Assembly (NCBI GenBank): GCA_026005035.1 | Contig: BPKH01000007.1 | Location: forward strand, 124,001 to 188,000 | Reading direction: 5' to 3' | From: Porticoccaceae bacterium | GTDB taxonomy: Bacteria; Pseudomonadota; Gammaproteobacteria; Pseudomonadales; Porticoccaceae | DNA length: 64,000 nt | Part shown: in pieces, positions 18,718 through 28,907 of the stretch | Numbering within the stretch: the stretch's first letter is position 1 | Layout: each line of letters starts with the position of its first letter | Notes under the pieces: model-generated | Database searches by the model: none | Seen by the model: only the letters and a program-made list of their open reading frames with translations | What the model was told of the DNA's origin: nothing | Program-made: the position numbers and the translations under genes

Positions 18718-19408
18718 CCCGCGCGGCGAGGGCGTCGAGCAGCCGGTAGAGCAGCCCGTGGGCCTCGGCGTAGAACCGCTCGGGGGCGAAGAGGAGATCC
18801 CCGGCGCCCTGGACGTACTCCCCCGCCACCAGGTCGTCGCCGCAGTGGCGCACCAGTGCCTGGGCCACCTCCGGGGTGGTCTCCAGGTGGAACTGCAGGC
18901 CCAAGGCCGCCTCGCCCAGCAGAAAGCCCTGGTTGCGGCAGCCCGGGGTTTCGGCCAGGGGGACGGCGCCCTCCGGGAGGGTGAAGGTCTCGCCGTGCCA
19001 GTGGAAGGCGAGGAACTCCTCGGGCAGGGCGAGGGGATTGCCGGGCAGGCCGCGCACCGGAAACCAGCCGATCTCCGGTTGCGGGTTGCGCTCCACCCGC
19101 GCCCCCCAGGCGGCGGCCAGCAGCTGGGCGCCGAGACAGATGCCGAGCAGCGGACGACCCTCCTCCGCCCGGCGGCGCAGCCAGGCTTTCTCCCCCGCGA
19201 TCCAGGGGTGGTGGGCTTCGTCGTTGGCGCTCATGGGGCCGCCGAGGGAGACGGCGAGGTGGGGCTCGCCGGGGTCCGGCAGGGCCTCCCCCCGCCACAG
19301 GTGGCACACCGCGAGCTCCCACGCGCGCGAGGCGCACCAGTGGGCGATGGCCCCCGGCGATTCGAAGGGCACGTGCTGGATGCACAGAACGCGCAATTTC
19401 GCGGTCAA
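18710..19408 (-). CDS. Class I glutamine amidotransferase-like protein
   Basis: A 232-residue GATase1 domain with a full triad: C91 in [10 protein letters not shown]174 and E176 in [10 protein letters not shown]. It resembles GMP-synthase-like stand-alone amidotransferases (YfeJ type). Ammonia would pass to an unknown partner. It starts with TTG that overlaps the stop of the upstream acyltransferase gene (TTGA), and GGAGAG lies six bases upstream, so translational coupling decides this start. Confidence 0.85.
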   Translation of the reverse strand: MTAKLRVLCIQHVPFESPGAIAHWCASRAWELAVCHLWRGEALPDPGEPHLAVSLGGPMSANDEAHHPWIAGEKAWLRRRAEEGRPLLGICLGAQLLAAAWGARVERNPQPEIGWFPVRGLPGNPLALPEEFLAFHWHGETFTLPEGAVPLAETPGCRNQGFLLGEAALGLQFHLETTPEVAQALVRHCGDDLVAGEYVQGAGDLLFAPERFYAEAHGLLYRLLDALAARVT

Positions 19409-20490
19409 GGCGGACTCTCCTCGAGGGCGTCGGCGCGATAGGGAAGCAGTTCCCGTGCCCGTTGCCAAGCCCACTGGAGCCGCGTGTTTTCCCGGTCGAG
19501 AAAGGCGGCCACGGTGCGGTGGAGCTCGCGCTGGGCGAGCCAGTGGAGGGAGTGGGTGAACACCGGCTCGAAGCCCCGCAGCAGCTTGTGCTCCCCCTGC
19601 GCGCCCGCCTCGAAGCGCGCCAGGCCGCGCTCGATGGCGAACTCGATCCCCTGGTAGTAGCAGAGCTCGAAGTGGAGGAATTCCCACTCCTCGAGGCAGC
19701 CCCACCAGCGCCCGTAGAGGGCGCGCTGGTCGAAGAAAAAGAGCGCGCAGGCGATCAGCTCGCCGCCGCGGGCGGCGGTGACCATCAGGATCTGCTCGGC
19801 GAAGTCGCGGCGCAGGCGGGCGAAGAAGTCGCCCGTGAGGTAGCCGGCGAAGCCGGAGCGGCGCTCGTAGGTGCGCCGGTAACAGCGCTCGAAGGCGCGC
19901 CAAGCGGCGTCGTCCAGCTGCGCACCGGTGCGCCGGCGGATGTCGAGGCCCGTCTCCGCCACCGCCCGGCGCTCGCGGCGGATCGACTTGCGCCGATTGG
20001 CCTTGAGGCGGGCGAGAAAATCCTCGAAGTCGCCGTAGCCGCGGTTGAACCAGTGGTACTGGAGGCCGCGCCGGCGGAGGAGCGGCGGCGCGGCCAGTGC
20101 CTCCTGCTGGGGCGCGTCGGGAAAGAGCAGATGGAAGCCGGAGACGCCCCAGGCCCGACAGCGCGCCAGGGCCTCCTCCACCAGGCGCCGCCCCACCTCG
20201 CCCAGGTCGCCCCGGGCAAGCCGCACCCGGGGCCCCGGCACCGGCGTGAAGGGAATGGCGCAGACGAGCTTGGGGTAGTAGCGGATGCCCGCGCGCTGGG
20301 CGGCCTGCGCCCAGCCCCAATCGAAGACGTACTCGCCGAAGGAGTGGTCCTTCAGGTAGAGGGGCAAAAAGCCCTTTCCCTCGGGCAGGTCCAGCGCCAG
20401 GTGGCACGGCGTCCAGCCGGTGGCGGGAGAGGCGGATCCGCTCTCCTCCAGGGCGGCGAGGAAGCGCGGGTCGAGAAAGGGGTAGTCCAC
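19405..20490 (-). CDS. FemAB-like acyltransferase, DUF482 family
   Basis: A 361-residue protein of PF04339 (DUF482), a double-GNAT, FemAB-like fold. Recognisable stretches are GFLPLYLKDHSFGEYVFDWGWA near residue 50, RRKSIRRERRAV near 170, and HKLLRGFEP near 315. Members are thought to transfer acyl or aminoacyl groups; no substrate is established. GTG start, six bases after the stop of the flavodoxin gene. Middle gene of a flavodoxin-DUF482-amidotransferase unit. Confidence 0.85.
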   Translation of the reverse strand: MDYPFLDPRFLAALEESGSASPATGWTPCHLALDLPEGKGFLPLYLKDHSFGEYVFDWGWAQAAQRAGIRYYPKLVCAIPFTPVPGPRVRLARGDLGEVGRRLVEEALARCRAWGVSGFHLLFPDAPQQEALAAPPLLRRRGLQYHWFNRGYGDFEDFLARLKANRRKSIRRERRAVAETGLDIRRRTGAQLDDAAWRAFERCYRRTYERRSGFAGYLTGDFFARLRRDFAEQILMVTAARGGELIACALFFFDQRALYGRWWGCLEEWEFLHFELCYYQGIEFAIERGLARFEAGAQGEHKLLRGFEPVFTHSLHWLAQRELHRTVAAFLDRENTRLQWAWQRARELLPYRADALEESPP

Positions 20491-20496
20491 GGCCGA

Positions 20497-20979
20497 TCAG
20501 AAGATGCCGAGGGCGAGCCCCGCCGCCAGGGCGGCCCCCAGCTCCCGGCAGCGGTCGAGATCGGCGGGCGCGATCCGCTTGGGGGCGAGCACCGCCTCGG
20601 GGGTTTGGGCGCCGGTGCGGACGACCAGTGGCGACTGCACCTCTTTGAGGCGCCAGCCGGTGGCGACCCGGGCCATCTGGCGCAGTGCCCCTTCGCCGTC
20701 GGTGCCGGCGCAGACCATGCGGGCGTAGGGGCGGCCCTCAATGCGGCCGAGCACGGCGTAGTAGGTGCGGTCGAAGAAGTCCTTCATGGGGCCCGACAGG
20801 GCGGCCAGGTTTTCCGGGGCGCAGAACAGGTAGCCGCCGGCGGCGAGCAGGTCGTCGGCGGTGGCAGCGGGCGCCTCCAGGAGGCGCACCGGGTGTTCCG
20901 CCCCCGCCGCGTCCGCCGCCGCCTCGGCCATCTGCCGGCTGCCGCCGGTGCGGGAGTGGTAGACCACGAGCAGGTGCAC
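20497..20979 (-). CDS. Flavodoxin family protein / NAD(P)H-dependent FMN reductase-like
   Basis: A 160-residue flavodoxin fold. HSRTGGSRQMAEAAA near residue 8 is the FMN phosphate loop, and GYLFCAPENLAALSGPMKDFFDR near 50-70 is the isoalloxazine-binding loop seen in WrbA/NADPH-FMN reductase relatives. It probably moves electrons through FMN in the cytoplasm. GTG start; a minus-strand TATACT (21020 down to 21015) is a likely -10. First gene of a three-gene unit. Confidence 0.83.
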   Translation of the reverse strand: MHLLVVYHSRTGGSRQMAEAAADAAGAEHPVRLLEAPAATADDLLAAGGYLFCAPENLAALSGPMKDFFDRTYYAVLGRIEGRPYARMVCAGTDGEGALRQMARVATGWRLKEVQSPLVVRTGAQTPEAVLAPKRIAPADLDRCRELGAALAAGLALGIF

Positions 20980-21034
20980 GGCGCGGACTCTTCGCCAAGG
21001 CGGGCGCTCGCCCCAGTATAGCGAACCGCCCCCG

Positions 21035-22325
21035 CTAGGCGGGCGCGGGGAAGCGGCAGCGGAAGGTGGCCCCCTTGCCGGGGGTGCTCTCGATCTCCAG
21101 GCTCCCCCCGTGGCGCAGCAGGGCGTGCTTGGCGATGGCGAGGCCGAGCCCAGAACCCCCCGTGGTGGAGGCGCGGCTCTCGTCGGCCCGGTAGAAGCGC
21201 TCGGTGAGGCGCGGCAGGTGTTTGGGGTCGATGCCGACGCCGTCGTCGACCACCTCCACCACCAGCGCCTCGGGGCTGCGGCGGGCGCGCAGCCAGATCC
21301 TGCACCCCTGGGGATTATGGCGCAGGGCGTTGAAGGCGAGATTGGAAAAGGCGCTGCGGATGGCCTTGGCCTCGCCGCGCAGGACCAGCCCCTCGGGGCA
21401 GTCCACCACCACCGGGTGGCGCTCGGAGACCGCCCTCAGATCTTCGGCGATGCCGGCGAGGATCTCCCGGAGGGGGATCGTCTCCACCGGGCCCGCCGGC
21501 GGGGCGGACTCGAGGCGGGCGAGGGTGGCGAGATCTTCGGCCAGGGAGGCTGAGGCGCCGCGCCTGCTCCTCCATCTGGACGATCGCCCTGCGGTACTGG
21601 GGCGGCAGGGCGGCGGCGTCGCCGGCGAGGGTCTCCAGGTAGCCCAGGAGTACCGTCAAGGGGGTGCGCAGTTCGTGGGAGACGTTGGCCACCAGGTCGC
21701 GGCGCAGGGTTTCCAGCCGCCGCAGGCGGCTGATGTCGCGGATGGTGAGCACCAGCTCGCCGCGACCGAAGGTGGCGGCGCTGAACAGAAAGATCCGCTC
21801 CGGGTCCCTGGGCGAGCGCAGCTCCAGGGGGCGGTCGAAGGCGCCCGCCTGGATGAAGCGCACGAAGGCGGGATCGCGCACCAGGTTGGTGATCACCTCG
21901 CCGCGATCCTCCTCGGTGAGGCCGAGCATCTGGGTGGCGGCGGGATTCCACCAGTCCAGGGTCCGGTCGGCGCCGAGGAGGATCAGGCCGTCTTCCAGAG
22001 CGGCGGTGATTTGGCGGATGCGCAGGGCGAGGGCGGTAAAGTTGCGCTTGGCCTGATCCAGGCGGCGGCGGGTGCGGTGGAGCTCGTCCACGAGCTGCCC
22101 CACCGCCCCCGCGAGTTCCGGGGGCAGGGCCTCTTCGCCGCTGGCGAGCCAGGCGTCCACCTGGCGGGCCCGCCACAGGCCGTGGGCGCACCACAGGGCG
22201 AGCGCCCCCGCGAACCACCACAGGGCGTGCCCCGACGCCAGGGCGCCGAGCCCGGTGGCGGTGAAGAGGAGCGCCAGGCGGCGCAGGTCGCTGCGGAGTC
22301 CTTGGGCCAAGAGCGAGTCGCGCAA
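21035..22325 (-). CDS. phoR: Phosphate regulon sensor kinase PhoR, frameshifted
   Basis: About 429 residues once one frameshift near 21548 is corrected (one extra base turns RRLSSLAEDLATLAR out of frame). Two N-terminal membrane helices (residues ~15-50), a PAS region (~100-195), H217 in VSHELRTPLT as the phosphorylated histidine, then the ATPase part with NLAFNALRHNP (N box), DDGVGI and GGSGLGLAI. It senses phosphate status through PstSCAB-PhoU and phosphorylates PhoB. It follows phoB by 49 bp and starts with TTG. Confidence 0.87.
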
Positions 22326-22374
22326 TACGGGGGTGCGATTGTGGCGGGCGCTCGCCTCCCTGTCGACCCCCGCC

Positions 22375-23085
<711 letters not shown>

Positions 23086-23112
23086 GGCTCCGGGTCGTCT
23101 GGGTCCCCCGCC

Positions 23113-23146
23113 ATTGAACGGGGTTTTCGTGACCGGTTCATGACAA
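23113..23146 (-). promoter_or_regulatory. Pho box and -10 of phoB
   Basis: Read on the minus strand, TTGTCATGAACCGGTCAC (23146 down to 23129) matches 13 of 18 positions of the enterobacterial Pho box consensus. Ten bases further on, TTCAATGGC gives a weak -10 (23118 down to 23113). This is the spacing expected when PhoB replaces the -35 contact. The box overlaps the end of ubiA. Confidence 0.7.
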
Positions 23147-24031
23147 GAGACCGTCGGCGGCGGTGGCGGCGAACAGCACCAGGCCCACCCAGCGATTGGC
23201 CAGGAAGGCGGCGAAGGCCGCCTCCGCCCCGCGGGAGCGCGCCTTCCACAGCTGGCCGGCGAAGAGCGCCGCCACCGCCGCGAGCCCCGCCCAGTAGGCG
23301 GCGCCCAGGCCGAACAGGGCGCCGGTCCAGGCGAAGGCCGCGAGGGCGAGGAGCTGGCAGAGGGCGATGGCGGCGAGGTCGCGCCGGCCCCAGCGCAGAG
23401 CGGTGGAGCGAATGCCCACCAAGCGATCGTCCTCACGGTCGGCCATGGCGTAGAAGGTGTCGAAGGCCACGGTCCAGGCCACCACCCCCGCTGCCGGCAC
23501 CCAGGCGCTCGGCGGCACCTCGCCCGTCTGGGCGGCGAAGGCCAAGGGGATGCACGACGCCCAGGCGATGCCCAGCACCAATTGGGGATAGTGGGTGAAG
23601 CGCTTGCTGAAGGGGTAGAGGGCCACCACCGCCGCCACCGCCGCGGCCAGGGCGATGGTGAGGGGGTTGGTGAGGCTCACCAGCCACAGGGCGACGAGCG
23701 AGAAGGCGAGCCACACCCCCAGGGCCTCGGCGGGGCGGATGCGCCCCTGGGCCAGCGGTCGGTCTCGGGTGCGCCGCACCCGGCCGTCGAAGTGGCGGTC
23801 GGCGAAGTCGTTGATGGCGCAGCCCGCGGCGCGCATGGCGAAGGCGCCGGCGACGAAGATGGCCACCAGGCGCGGCGCGGGGTGGCCGCCGCCGGCGAGC
23901 CACAGTCCCCAGAGGGCTGGCCAAAGGATGAGCAGGGTGCCGATGGGCCGGTGGAAGCGCGCGAGCAGTGCGTAGTCCCGCAGCCGGCGGGCGATCCAGA
24001 GGGCGGCGGGAGGGTGGGCGTAGCGGCTCAT
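23138..24031 (-). CDS. ubiA: 4-hydroxybenzoate polyprenyltransferase UbiA
   Basis: A 297-residue membrane prenyltransferase with about nine helices. The first aspartate-rich motif is CAINDFADRHFDGRVRRTRDRP and the second is YAMADREDDRLVGIRST. It attaches the polyprenyl tail to 4-hydroxybenzoate in ubiquinone synthesis. The gene follows ubiC by 13 bp, and ubiC-ubiA-phoB-phoR is the order seen in pseudomonads. A TACAATGGC element sits six bases before the ATG. Confidence 0.95.
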   Translation of the reverse strand: MSRYAHPPAALWIARRLRDYALLARFHRPIGTLLILWPALWGLWLAGGGHPAPRLVAIFVAGAFAMRAAGCAINDFADRHFDGRVRRTRDRPLAQGRIRPAEALGVWLAFSLVALWLVSLTNPLTIALAAAVAAVVALYPFSKRFTHYPQLVLGIAWASCIPLAFAAQTGEVPPSAWVPAAGVVAWTVAFDTFYAMADREDDRLVGIRSTALRWGRRDLAAIALCQLLALAAFAWTGALFGLGAAYWAGLAAVAALFAGQLWKARSRGAEAAFAAFLANRWVGLVLFAATAADGLLS

Positions 24032-24044
24032 GGGGCCATTGTAG

Positions 24045-24578
24045 CTAGGGCCGGTAGTCCGGCAGAAAGACCTCGACCACGAGCAGGTTCGATGCGCCGG
24101 CTCGAAAGCGGGAGCGCCGTCCCCAGAGCCACCCTGCCTGCCCGGCAAGTCCCGGCACCGCGGTGGCGGGCAGGCGGGCGATCTCCGGCTCGCCGCGCTC
24201 GAGGTCGGGGTCGGCGAAGAGCACGGTCCCCAGGGGCCGCTCGCCCAGCCGGCGCAGGGCGCGCCTGTGCCCCACCAGCACCGCCAAAGGGATCACCGAG
24301 CGGGCGTAGACCCAGCGCTGACCCGGGACGCCCAAAAACACCTCCCGCACCAGGGCCGCGCGGCGCGGCGGCAGGCCGAGAAAGCGCGCCTCCAACGGGT
24401 GAGGCGGGACCACCGCCTGGCGGATCAGGTCCACCGCCAGGCGGCCGCCGGCCTGACGGCGCAGGCGGGCGGTGAGGGAGCTGCGGTCGGCGAGGAGCCG
24501 CCGCCAGGGAGCGGGGAGCTCGGCCGCCGACCAGCGCCGGGCCGGCCGCCAGCCGCGGTGGAGCGAGGCCAATGCCAC
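24045..24578 (-). CDS. ubiC: Chorismate lyase UbiC
   Basis: A 177-residue protein resembling UbiC: WRRLLADRSSLTARLRRQAGG near the N-terminus, VREVFLGVPGQRWVYARSVIP in the middle (the VYARS region lines the active site) and LGTVLFADP near the C-terminus. It releases pyruvate from chorismate to give 4-hydroxybenzoate, the substrate of the next gene. The GTG at 24578 is the only well-placed start; TACAATGGC lies at 24611 down to 24603. Confidence 0.88.
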   Translation of the reverse strand: MALASLHRGWRPARRWSAAELPAPWRRLLADRSSLTARLRRQAGGRLAVDLIRQAVVPPHPLEARFLGLPPRRAALVREVFLGVPGQRWVYARSVIPLAVLVGHRRALRRLGERPLGTVLFADPDLERGEPEIARLPATAVPGLAGQAGWLWGRRSRFRAGASNLLVVEVFLPDYRP

Positions 24579-24623
24579 GAACCGGCCGTCGGGGTGAGGG
24601 GCGCCATTGTAGCGCCGGGGGCC

Positions 24624-25676
24624 TCACCAGGTGTAGGAGAGGGACAGGGAGCCGTACTCGTGGGGTCGACGCTGGCCGGAGAATTCTTTGCTGCGGAACA
24701 CCTGGGCGTAGGAGAACTTCCAGCGCCCCGCCAGCACGCTCGCGCCCACCGCCAGGTCTGCCACCAGGGGCTTGCGCGGCACGCTGTGGCTGTCCCGCCA
24801 GGTGTTGCCGTCGAGAAACAGGTCGCGGGCCACGGCGCGCCCGTCGAGAGAAGCGAAGAGATGGAAGCCGCGCCGCCCCGCCCCAGAGAGACGGGGGTCG
24901 CCCCGGCCGGGCGCCGAGTTGTCACCGCCCGGGCGCACCGCCGAGGTGCCGAAGTCGGCGGGCAGCGCGTAGCCGATGCGGAATTCGGCGCCCAGGTTGG
25001 CGTACAGGGCGAGGTTTCCGAGGCTCGAGCCGGCGTGGCCGATCAGGTCGGCCCCCCAACCGCCGGGCAGGTCGAGGGCGACCAGGCGCCGCTTCTGCTC
25101 GTAGGTCACCTGGAGGATGGGTTCGTTTTTCAGCTGGTTGTCCCAGCCGCGGAATTTCTCCAGGGAGCGCAGCTCGTGGATCAGGTCCTGCGCCTGGCGG
25201 CCGAGGGCGGCGGGGCCCACCACGCCGAGGTCCACCTCCAGGGAGTCGAGCCGCCGGCGGGTGCGGCTGTGGTGGCCGAGGCGCAGGTAGAGATAGCCCG
25301 CGTAGGGACGGTCGTCGGGGATGAGTGCCCGGGCGGTGCGGTCTTCGGGGGTGTAGAGCTGTTGGCCCAGGCTCAGCGTGAGGTTGCGGGCGTGGCCGGT
25401 GCGGATGCGGAACAGGTCGTCCAGGTTGCGGCTCGCCCGCTCGAGCCAGTGGGGCAGAGCGGCATCGCGGCGGAAGGAGGCGAGGTCCGGCGAGATCCAG
25501 GACAGGCGCACGCCGCTCGTGTAGTTGTCGTCGCTGCCGCCGAAGAGGTCGTTTTCCAAGTAGAGGTTGGCGGTCCAGGCGTCTTGGGCCTCGCCGCGGG
25601 CGACCCCCGCCAGGGCGAGCAGGGTGAGCCACAGGAGAAGGCGGCTGGCCACGGCAATGGGTCGGGCGGCGGGCAT
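24624..25676 (-). CDS. Outer-membrane lipid A 3'-O-deacylase, LpxR family
   Basis: A 350-residue DUF2219/LpxR protein with a signal peptide (residues ~1-28) and a predicted beta-barrel ending SLSLSYTW, with a terminal aromatic residue. LYLENDLFGGSDDNYTSGVRLSW contains the Asn-Asp and Ser positions, and RPYAGYLYLRLGHH the histidine, matching the LpxR active site. The enzyme removes the 3'-acyloxyacyl chain of lipid A at the cell surface. It diverges from the MFS-acyltransferase fusion, also a lipid gene. Confidence 0.82.
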   Translation of the reverse strand: MPAARPIAVASRLLLWLTLLALAGVARGEAQDAWTANLYLENDLFGGSDDNYTSGVRLSWISPDLASFRRDAALPHWLERASRNLDDLFRIRTGHARNLTLSLGQQLYTPEDRTARALIPDDRPYAGYLYLRLGHHSRTRRRLDSLEVDLGVVGPAALGRQAQDLIHELRSLEKFRGWDNQLKNEPILQVTYEQKRRLVALDLPGGWGADLIGHAGSSLGNLALYANLGAEFRIGYALPADFGTSAVRPGGDNSAPGRGDPRLSGAGRRGFHLFASLDGRAVARDLFLDGNTWRDSHSVPRKPLVADLAVGASVLAGRWKFSYAQVFRSKEFSGQRRPHEYGSLSLSYTW

Positions 25677-25710
25677 GGTATACAGTGTCGGACCTCGGGA
25701 AGGGATGGCC

Positions 25711-27571
25711 ATGGAGGATCGCGTCTCGGCTCTCCGCTTGCTGCGCTCGCGGCGCTTCCTGCCCTACTTTGTCGTCCAGGCCCTGGGGGCCTTCAACGAC
25801 AATCTTTTCAAAAACGCTCTCCTGGTGCTGGCCGCGGCGGCCGGCGCCGCCGGAGAGCTGGATGCGCACCTTTTGGTGAACCTGGCCGCCGGCCTGTTCG
25901 TGTTGCCCTTCGTGCTCTTCGCCCCCTTGGCCGGCCAGCTGGCCGACAAGTGCGACAAGGCGTGGCTGATGCGCCGGGTGAAGGCGGCGGAGATCGCGGT
26001 GATGGGCCTTGGCGCCGCCTTCCTGGCCGCCGTCCACTGGGGAGGACTGCTGTTCACCCTGTTCCTGATGGGCACCCAGTCGGCCTTCTTCGGCCCGCTC
26101 AAGTTCGCGATTCTGCCCGATCTCCTGGCGCGGCGGGAGTTACTGGCCGGCAACGCCCTGGTGGCCCTGGGAACCTTTGCGGCGATCCTCGCCGGAACCC
26201 TGGCTGGCTCCCTGGCGGGAGGACTCCCCCCGGCCGGCGCCGCTGGTGGGCGGTGCGGTGCTCGGGGTGGCGGTCGCCGGGTTCTTGGCCAGCCTGTGGG
26301 TGCCGCCCGCGCCGCCGGCGGCGCCGGGGCTGGCGCTTCATCTCAACCCCTTGGCGGAGTACCGCCAGCTGTGGCGCCTGGCGCGGGAGCGGCGCGACGT
26401 CTGGCTCGCGCTGCTCGGCGTGGCCTGGTTTTGGCTCTTGGGTGCGGCCTACTTGACCCAGCTGCCCAATCTGGTGGTGGCCGAACTCGGCGCCGGCCCC
26501 GCGGTGCTCGCCGCCCTCCTCGTCGCCGCCACCCTGGGGATCGGAATCGGCGCCCTGGCCTGCCAGCGGTGGGCGGGGGGGCGGATCGAGCTCGGCCTCG
26601 TTCCCCTGGGCGCCCTCGGGGTGACCGCTTTCGGCGTCCATCTGGCGAGCGCCGTGGCCGACGGCGGCGGCCTCCCCCAGGGGGTGCTCGCCTTTCTCGC
26701 CGACCCCCGGGGGCGCACAGTGACCTTCGCTCTGTTCGCCATCGGCTTTTGCGGCGGGCTCTACGTGGTGCCCCTGAACGCCGCCATCCAGGCGCGCACG
26801 GCGCCGGAGCGGCGCGCCCGGGTGATCGCCGCCCTCAACATCGCAAGCTCCCTGTTCATGGTGGCGGGAAGCGCGGCCGGCGCGGTGCTGCTCGGCCTGT
26901 TCGACCTGCCCCTCCCCGCCTTCTTCCTAGGCCTCGCCCTGGCCAACGGCCTGGTGACCCTGATCATCTTCTTCCAGTTGCCGGAGTTTGCGGCCCGCCT
27001 GTTGATCTGGCTGCTGGTGCGCGCCCTCTACCGGGTGCGCGTGGTCGGGCTCGAGCACATCCCCGCCCGGGGGGCGGCCCTGTTGGTGTGCAACCACGTC
27101 AGCTACGTGGACGGCCTCATCGTGGCGGGGGCGATCCCGCGGCCGGTGCGCTTCGTGATGGCCCGTTCGGTCTGGCGGCACCCCCTGCTCCACGGCCTCT
27201 TCCGCCTGGCCGGCGCCATCCCGATTTGCCCCAAAGGAGAAGACCCGAGCATCTACGCCGCCGGCATGGCGGCCATACGCCAGGCCCTCGAGCGGGGGGA
27301 GCTCGTTTGCGTCTTCCCCGAGGGGCGGCTCACCCCCGACGGCGAGCTGGGACCCTTCCGCCCCGGCATCCTCAAGATGCTCTCGCTGGTGCCGGTGCCG
27401 GTGGTGCCCATGGCCCTCTCCGGGCTCTGGGCCAGCCTCTTTTCCCTGGGGCCCTGGCGGCTCGGGCGGGGACCGGTGGTGCTCAGCATCGGCCGGCCCG
27501 TGCCGCCGGAGGAGGTGCGGCTCGAGGCGCTTCGGGCTACGGTAGAGGCGCTGCGGGGCGAGCGGCGCTGA
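25711..27571 (+). CDS. MFS transporter fused to 1-acylglycerol-3-phosphate acyltransferase (LplT-PlsC type), frameshifted
   Basis: About 619 residues after correction. Residues ~1-420 are an LplT-like MFS domain (ALGAFNDNLFKNALLVL, QSAFFGPLKFAILPDLL). The rest is a PlsC domain with the HX4D motif NHVSYVDG, then FPEGRLTPDG. LplT flips lyso-phospholipids inward and PlsC/Aas reacylates them, so one protein could do both; the acyl-ACP synthetase module of Aas is absent. The frame changes at the C run 26226-26231, where one fewer C restores LPRPAPLVGG. Start at 25711 because GGGAAGGG lies six bases upstream. Confidence 0.87.
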
Positions 27572-27581
27572 AGGAGGCGCG

Positions 27582-28869
27582 ATGAAACTGTCCACTCGGA
27601 TCCTGATCGGCATGGCGGCGGGCGTGGCGGTGGGCGCCGCCCTGGAGGCGGCCTCCGCCCACTTGCCCGGCGCCGCGCGCCTCGCGGACGGGTTGGTGAA
27701 CGGCCTGTTCGATCCCCTCGGCACCATCTTCGTGGCGTCGCTGAAGCTGTTGGTGGTGCCGGTGGTCTTCGTCTCCCTGGTGTGCGGGGCGGCGCGAATG
27801 GGGGCGAGCGCCCGGATGGGGCGACTGGCGGTGGGGGCCCTCGCCCTGTACCTCGCCACCACGGCGGTGGCGGTGGGCCTCGCCCTCCTGGTGGCCAACC
27901 TGGTGGACCCGGGTGTGGGCATCGAGCTTGCCGGCAAGGCGGACTTCGCGCCCCCGCCCGCGCCTTCCCTCAAGGAAGTGCTGGTGGGGATCATCCCCAC
28001 CAACCCCGTCCAGGCGATGGCCGAGGGCAACATGCTCCAGATCATCGTCTTTTCGCTCCTCATGGGCGTGGCGGCGACCCACGCCGGCGAGGCCGGGCGG
28101 CGCACGGTGGCGCTGTTCGAGAGCCTCGACCAGGTGATCATGGCCATGGTGGCGCTGCTCATGCACCTGGCGCCCTTCGGCGTCTTCTGCCTGCTGGCCG
28201 AGCTCTTCGCCGAGCTGGGGATCGCCGCCGCCCTCGACCTGGCCCGGTATTTCTTCACCGTCTTGGGGGTGCTGGCACTCCACGGAGTGCTCATCTATTC
28301 CCTGCTGGTGCGCGCCCTGGGGGGGCTATCCCCCCTCACCTTCTTCCGCAACGTGCGGCCGGCCCTGCTCTTCGCCTTTTCCACCGCCTCGAGCAGCGCC
28401 ACCCTGCCGGTGACCCTCACCGTCGCCGAGCGGCGCCTCGGCGTGGACAACTCGGTGGCCTCCTTCACCCTCCCCCTGGGGGCGACCATCAACATGGACG
28501 GCACCGCCATCATGCAGGGGGTGGCGACGGTGTTCATCGCCCAGGCCTATGGGCTCGAGATCTCCGCCGGCGGGTATCTGGCGGTCATCGCCACCGCCAC
28601 CCTGGCCTCGGTGGGCACGGCCGGGGTGCCGGGGGTGGGGCTCGTGACGCTGTCGATGGTGCTCCAGCAAGTAGGGCTGCCGGTGGAGGGCATCGCCCTC
28701 ATCATCGGCGTCGACCGGTTGTTGGACATGGTGCGCACGGCGGTGAATGTGGCGGGCGACTGCATGGTGGCCACGGTGCTGGCGCGCCCGGGAGGGATTG
28801 CTCGATCGGGGCGTCTTCGCCGAGGTGTCCGACCGGGACACCTTCGCGGAGGGAGAGCCGGAGCAGTAA
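27582..28869 (+). CDS. Dicarboxylate/amino acid:cation symporter (GltP/DAACS family), frameshift near 3' end
   Basis: About 428 residues. The family signatures FSTASSSATLPVT (hairpin 1 serine motif) and TINMDGTAIMQG (helix 7 NMDGT) are intact, and DRLLDMVRTAVNVAGD precedes the end. One extra C in the run at 28787-28789 shifts the last ~27 codons; corrected, they read EGLLDRGVFAEVSDRDTF. It imports glutamate, aspartate or C4 dicarboxylates with sodium or protons. It begins 10 bp after the acyltransferase fusion with a good AAGGAGG site, so it is in the same operon. Confidence 0.88.
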
Positions 28870-28872
28870 AGA

Positions 28873-28894
28873 GGGCCCCGCCCCGGCGGGGCCC
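28873..28894. terminator. GC hairpin between convergent symporter and porin genes
   Basis: GGGCCCCGCC and GGCGGGGCCC form a perfect 10-bp stem with a two-base loop, directly after the symporter TAA and 14 bp before the porin stop. There is no T tract, so termination strength is uncertain, but the position fits a bidirectional terminator. Confidence 0.6.
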
Positions 28895-28907
28895 CGGTGA
28901 GGTGCGG

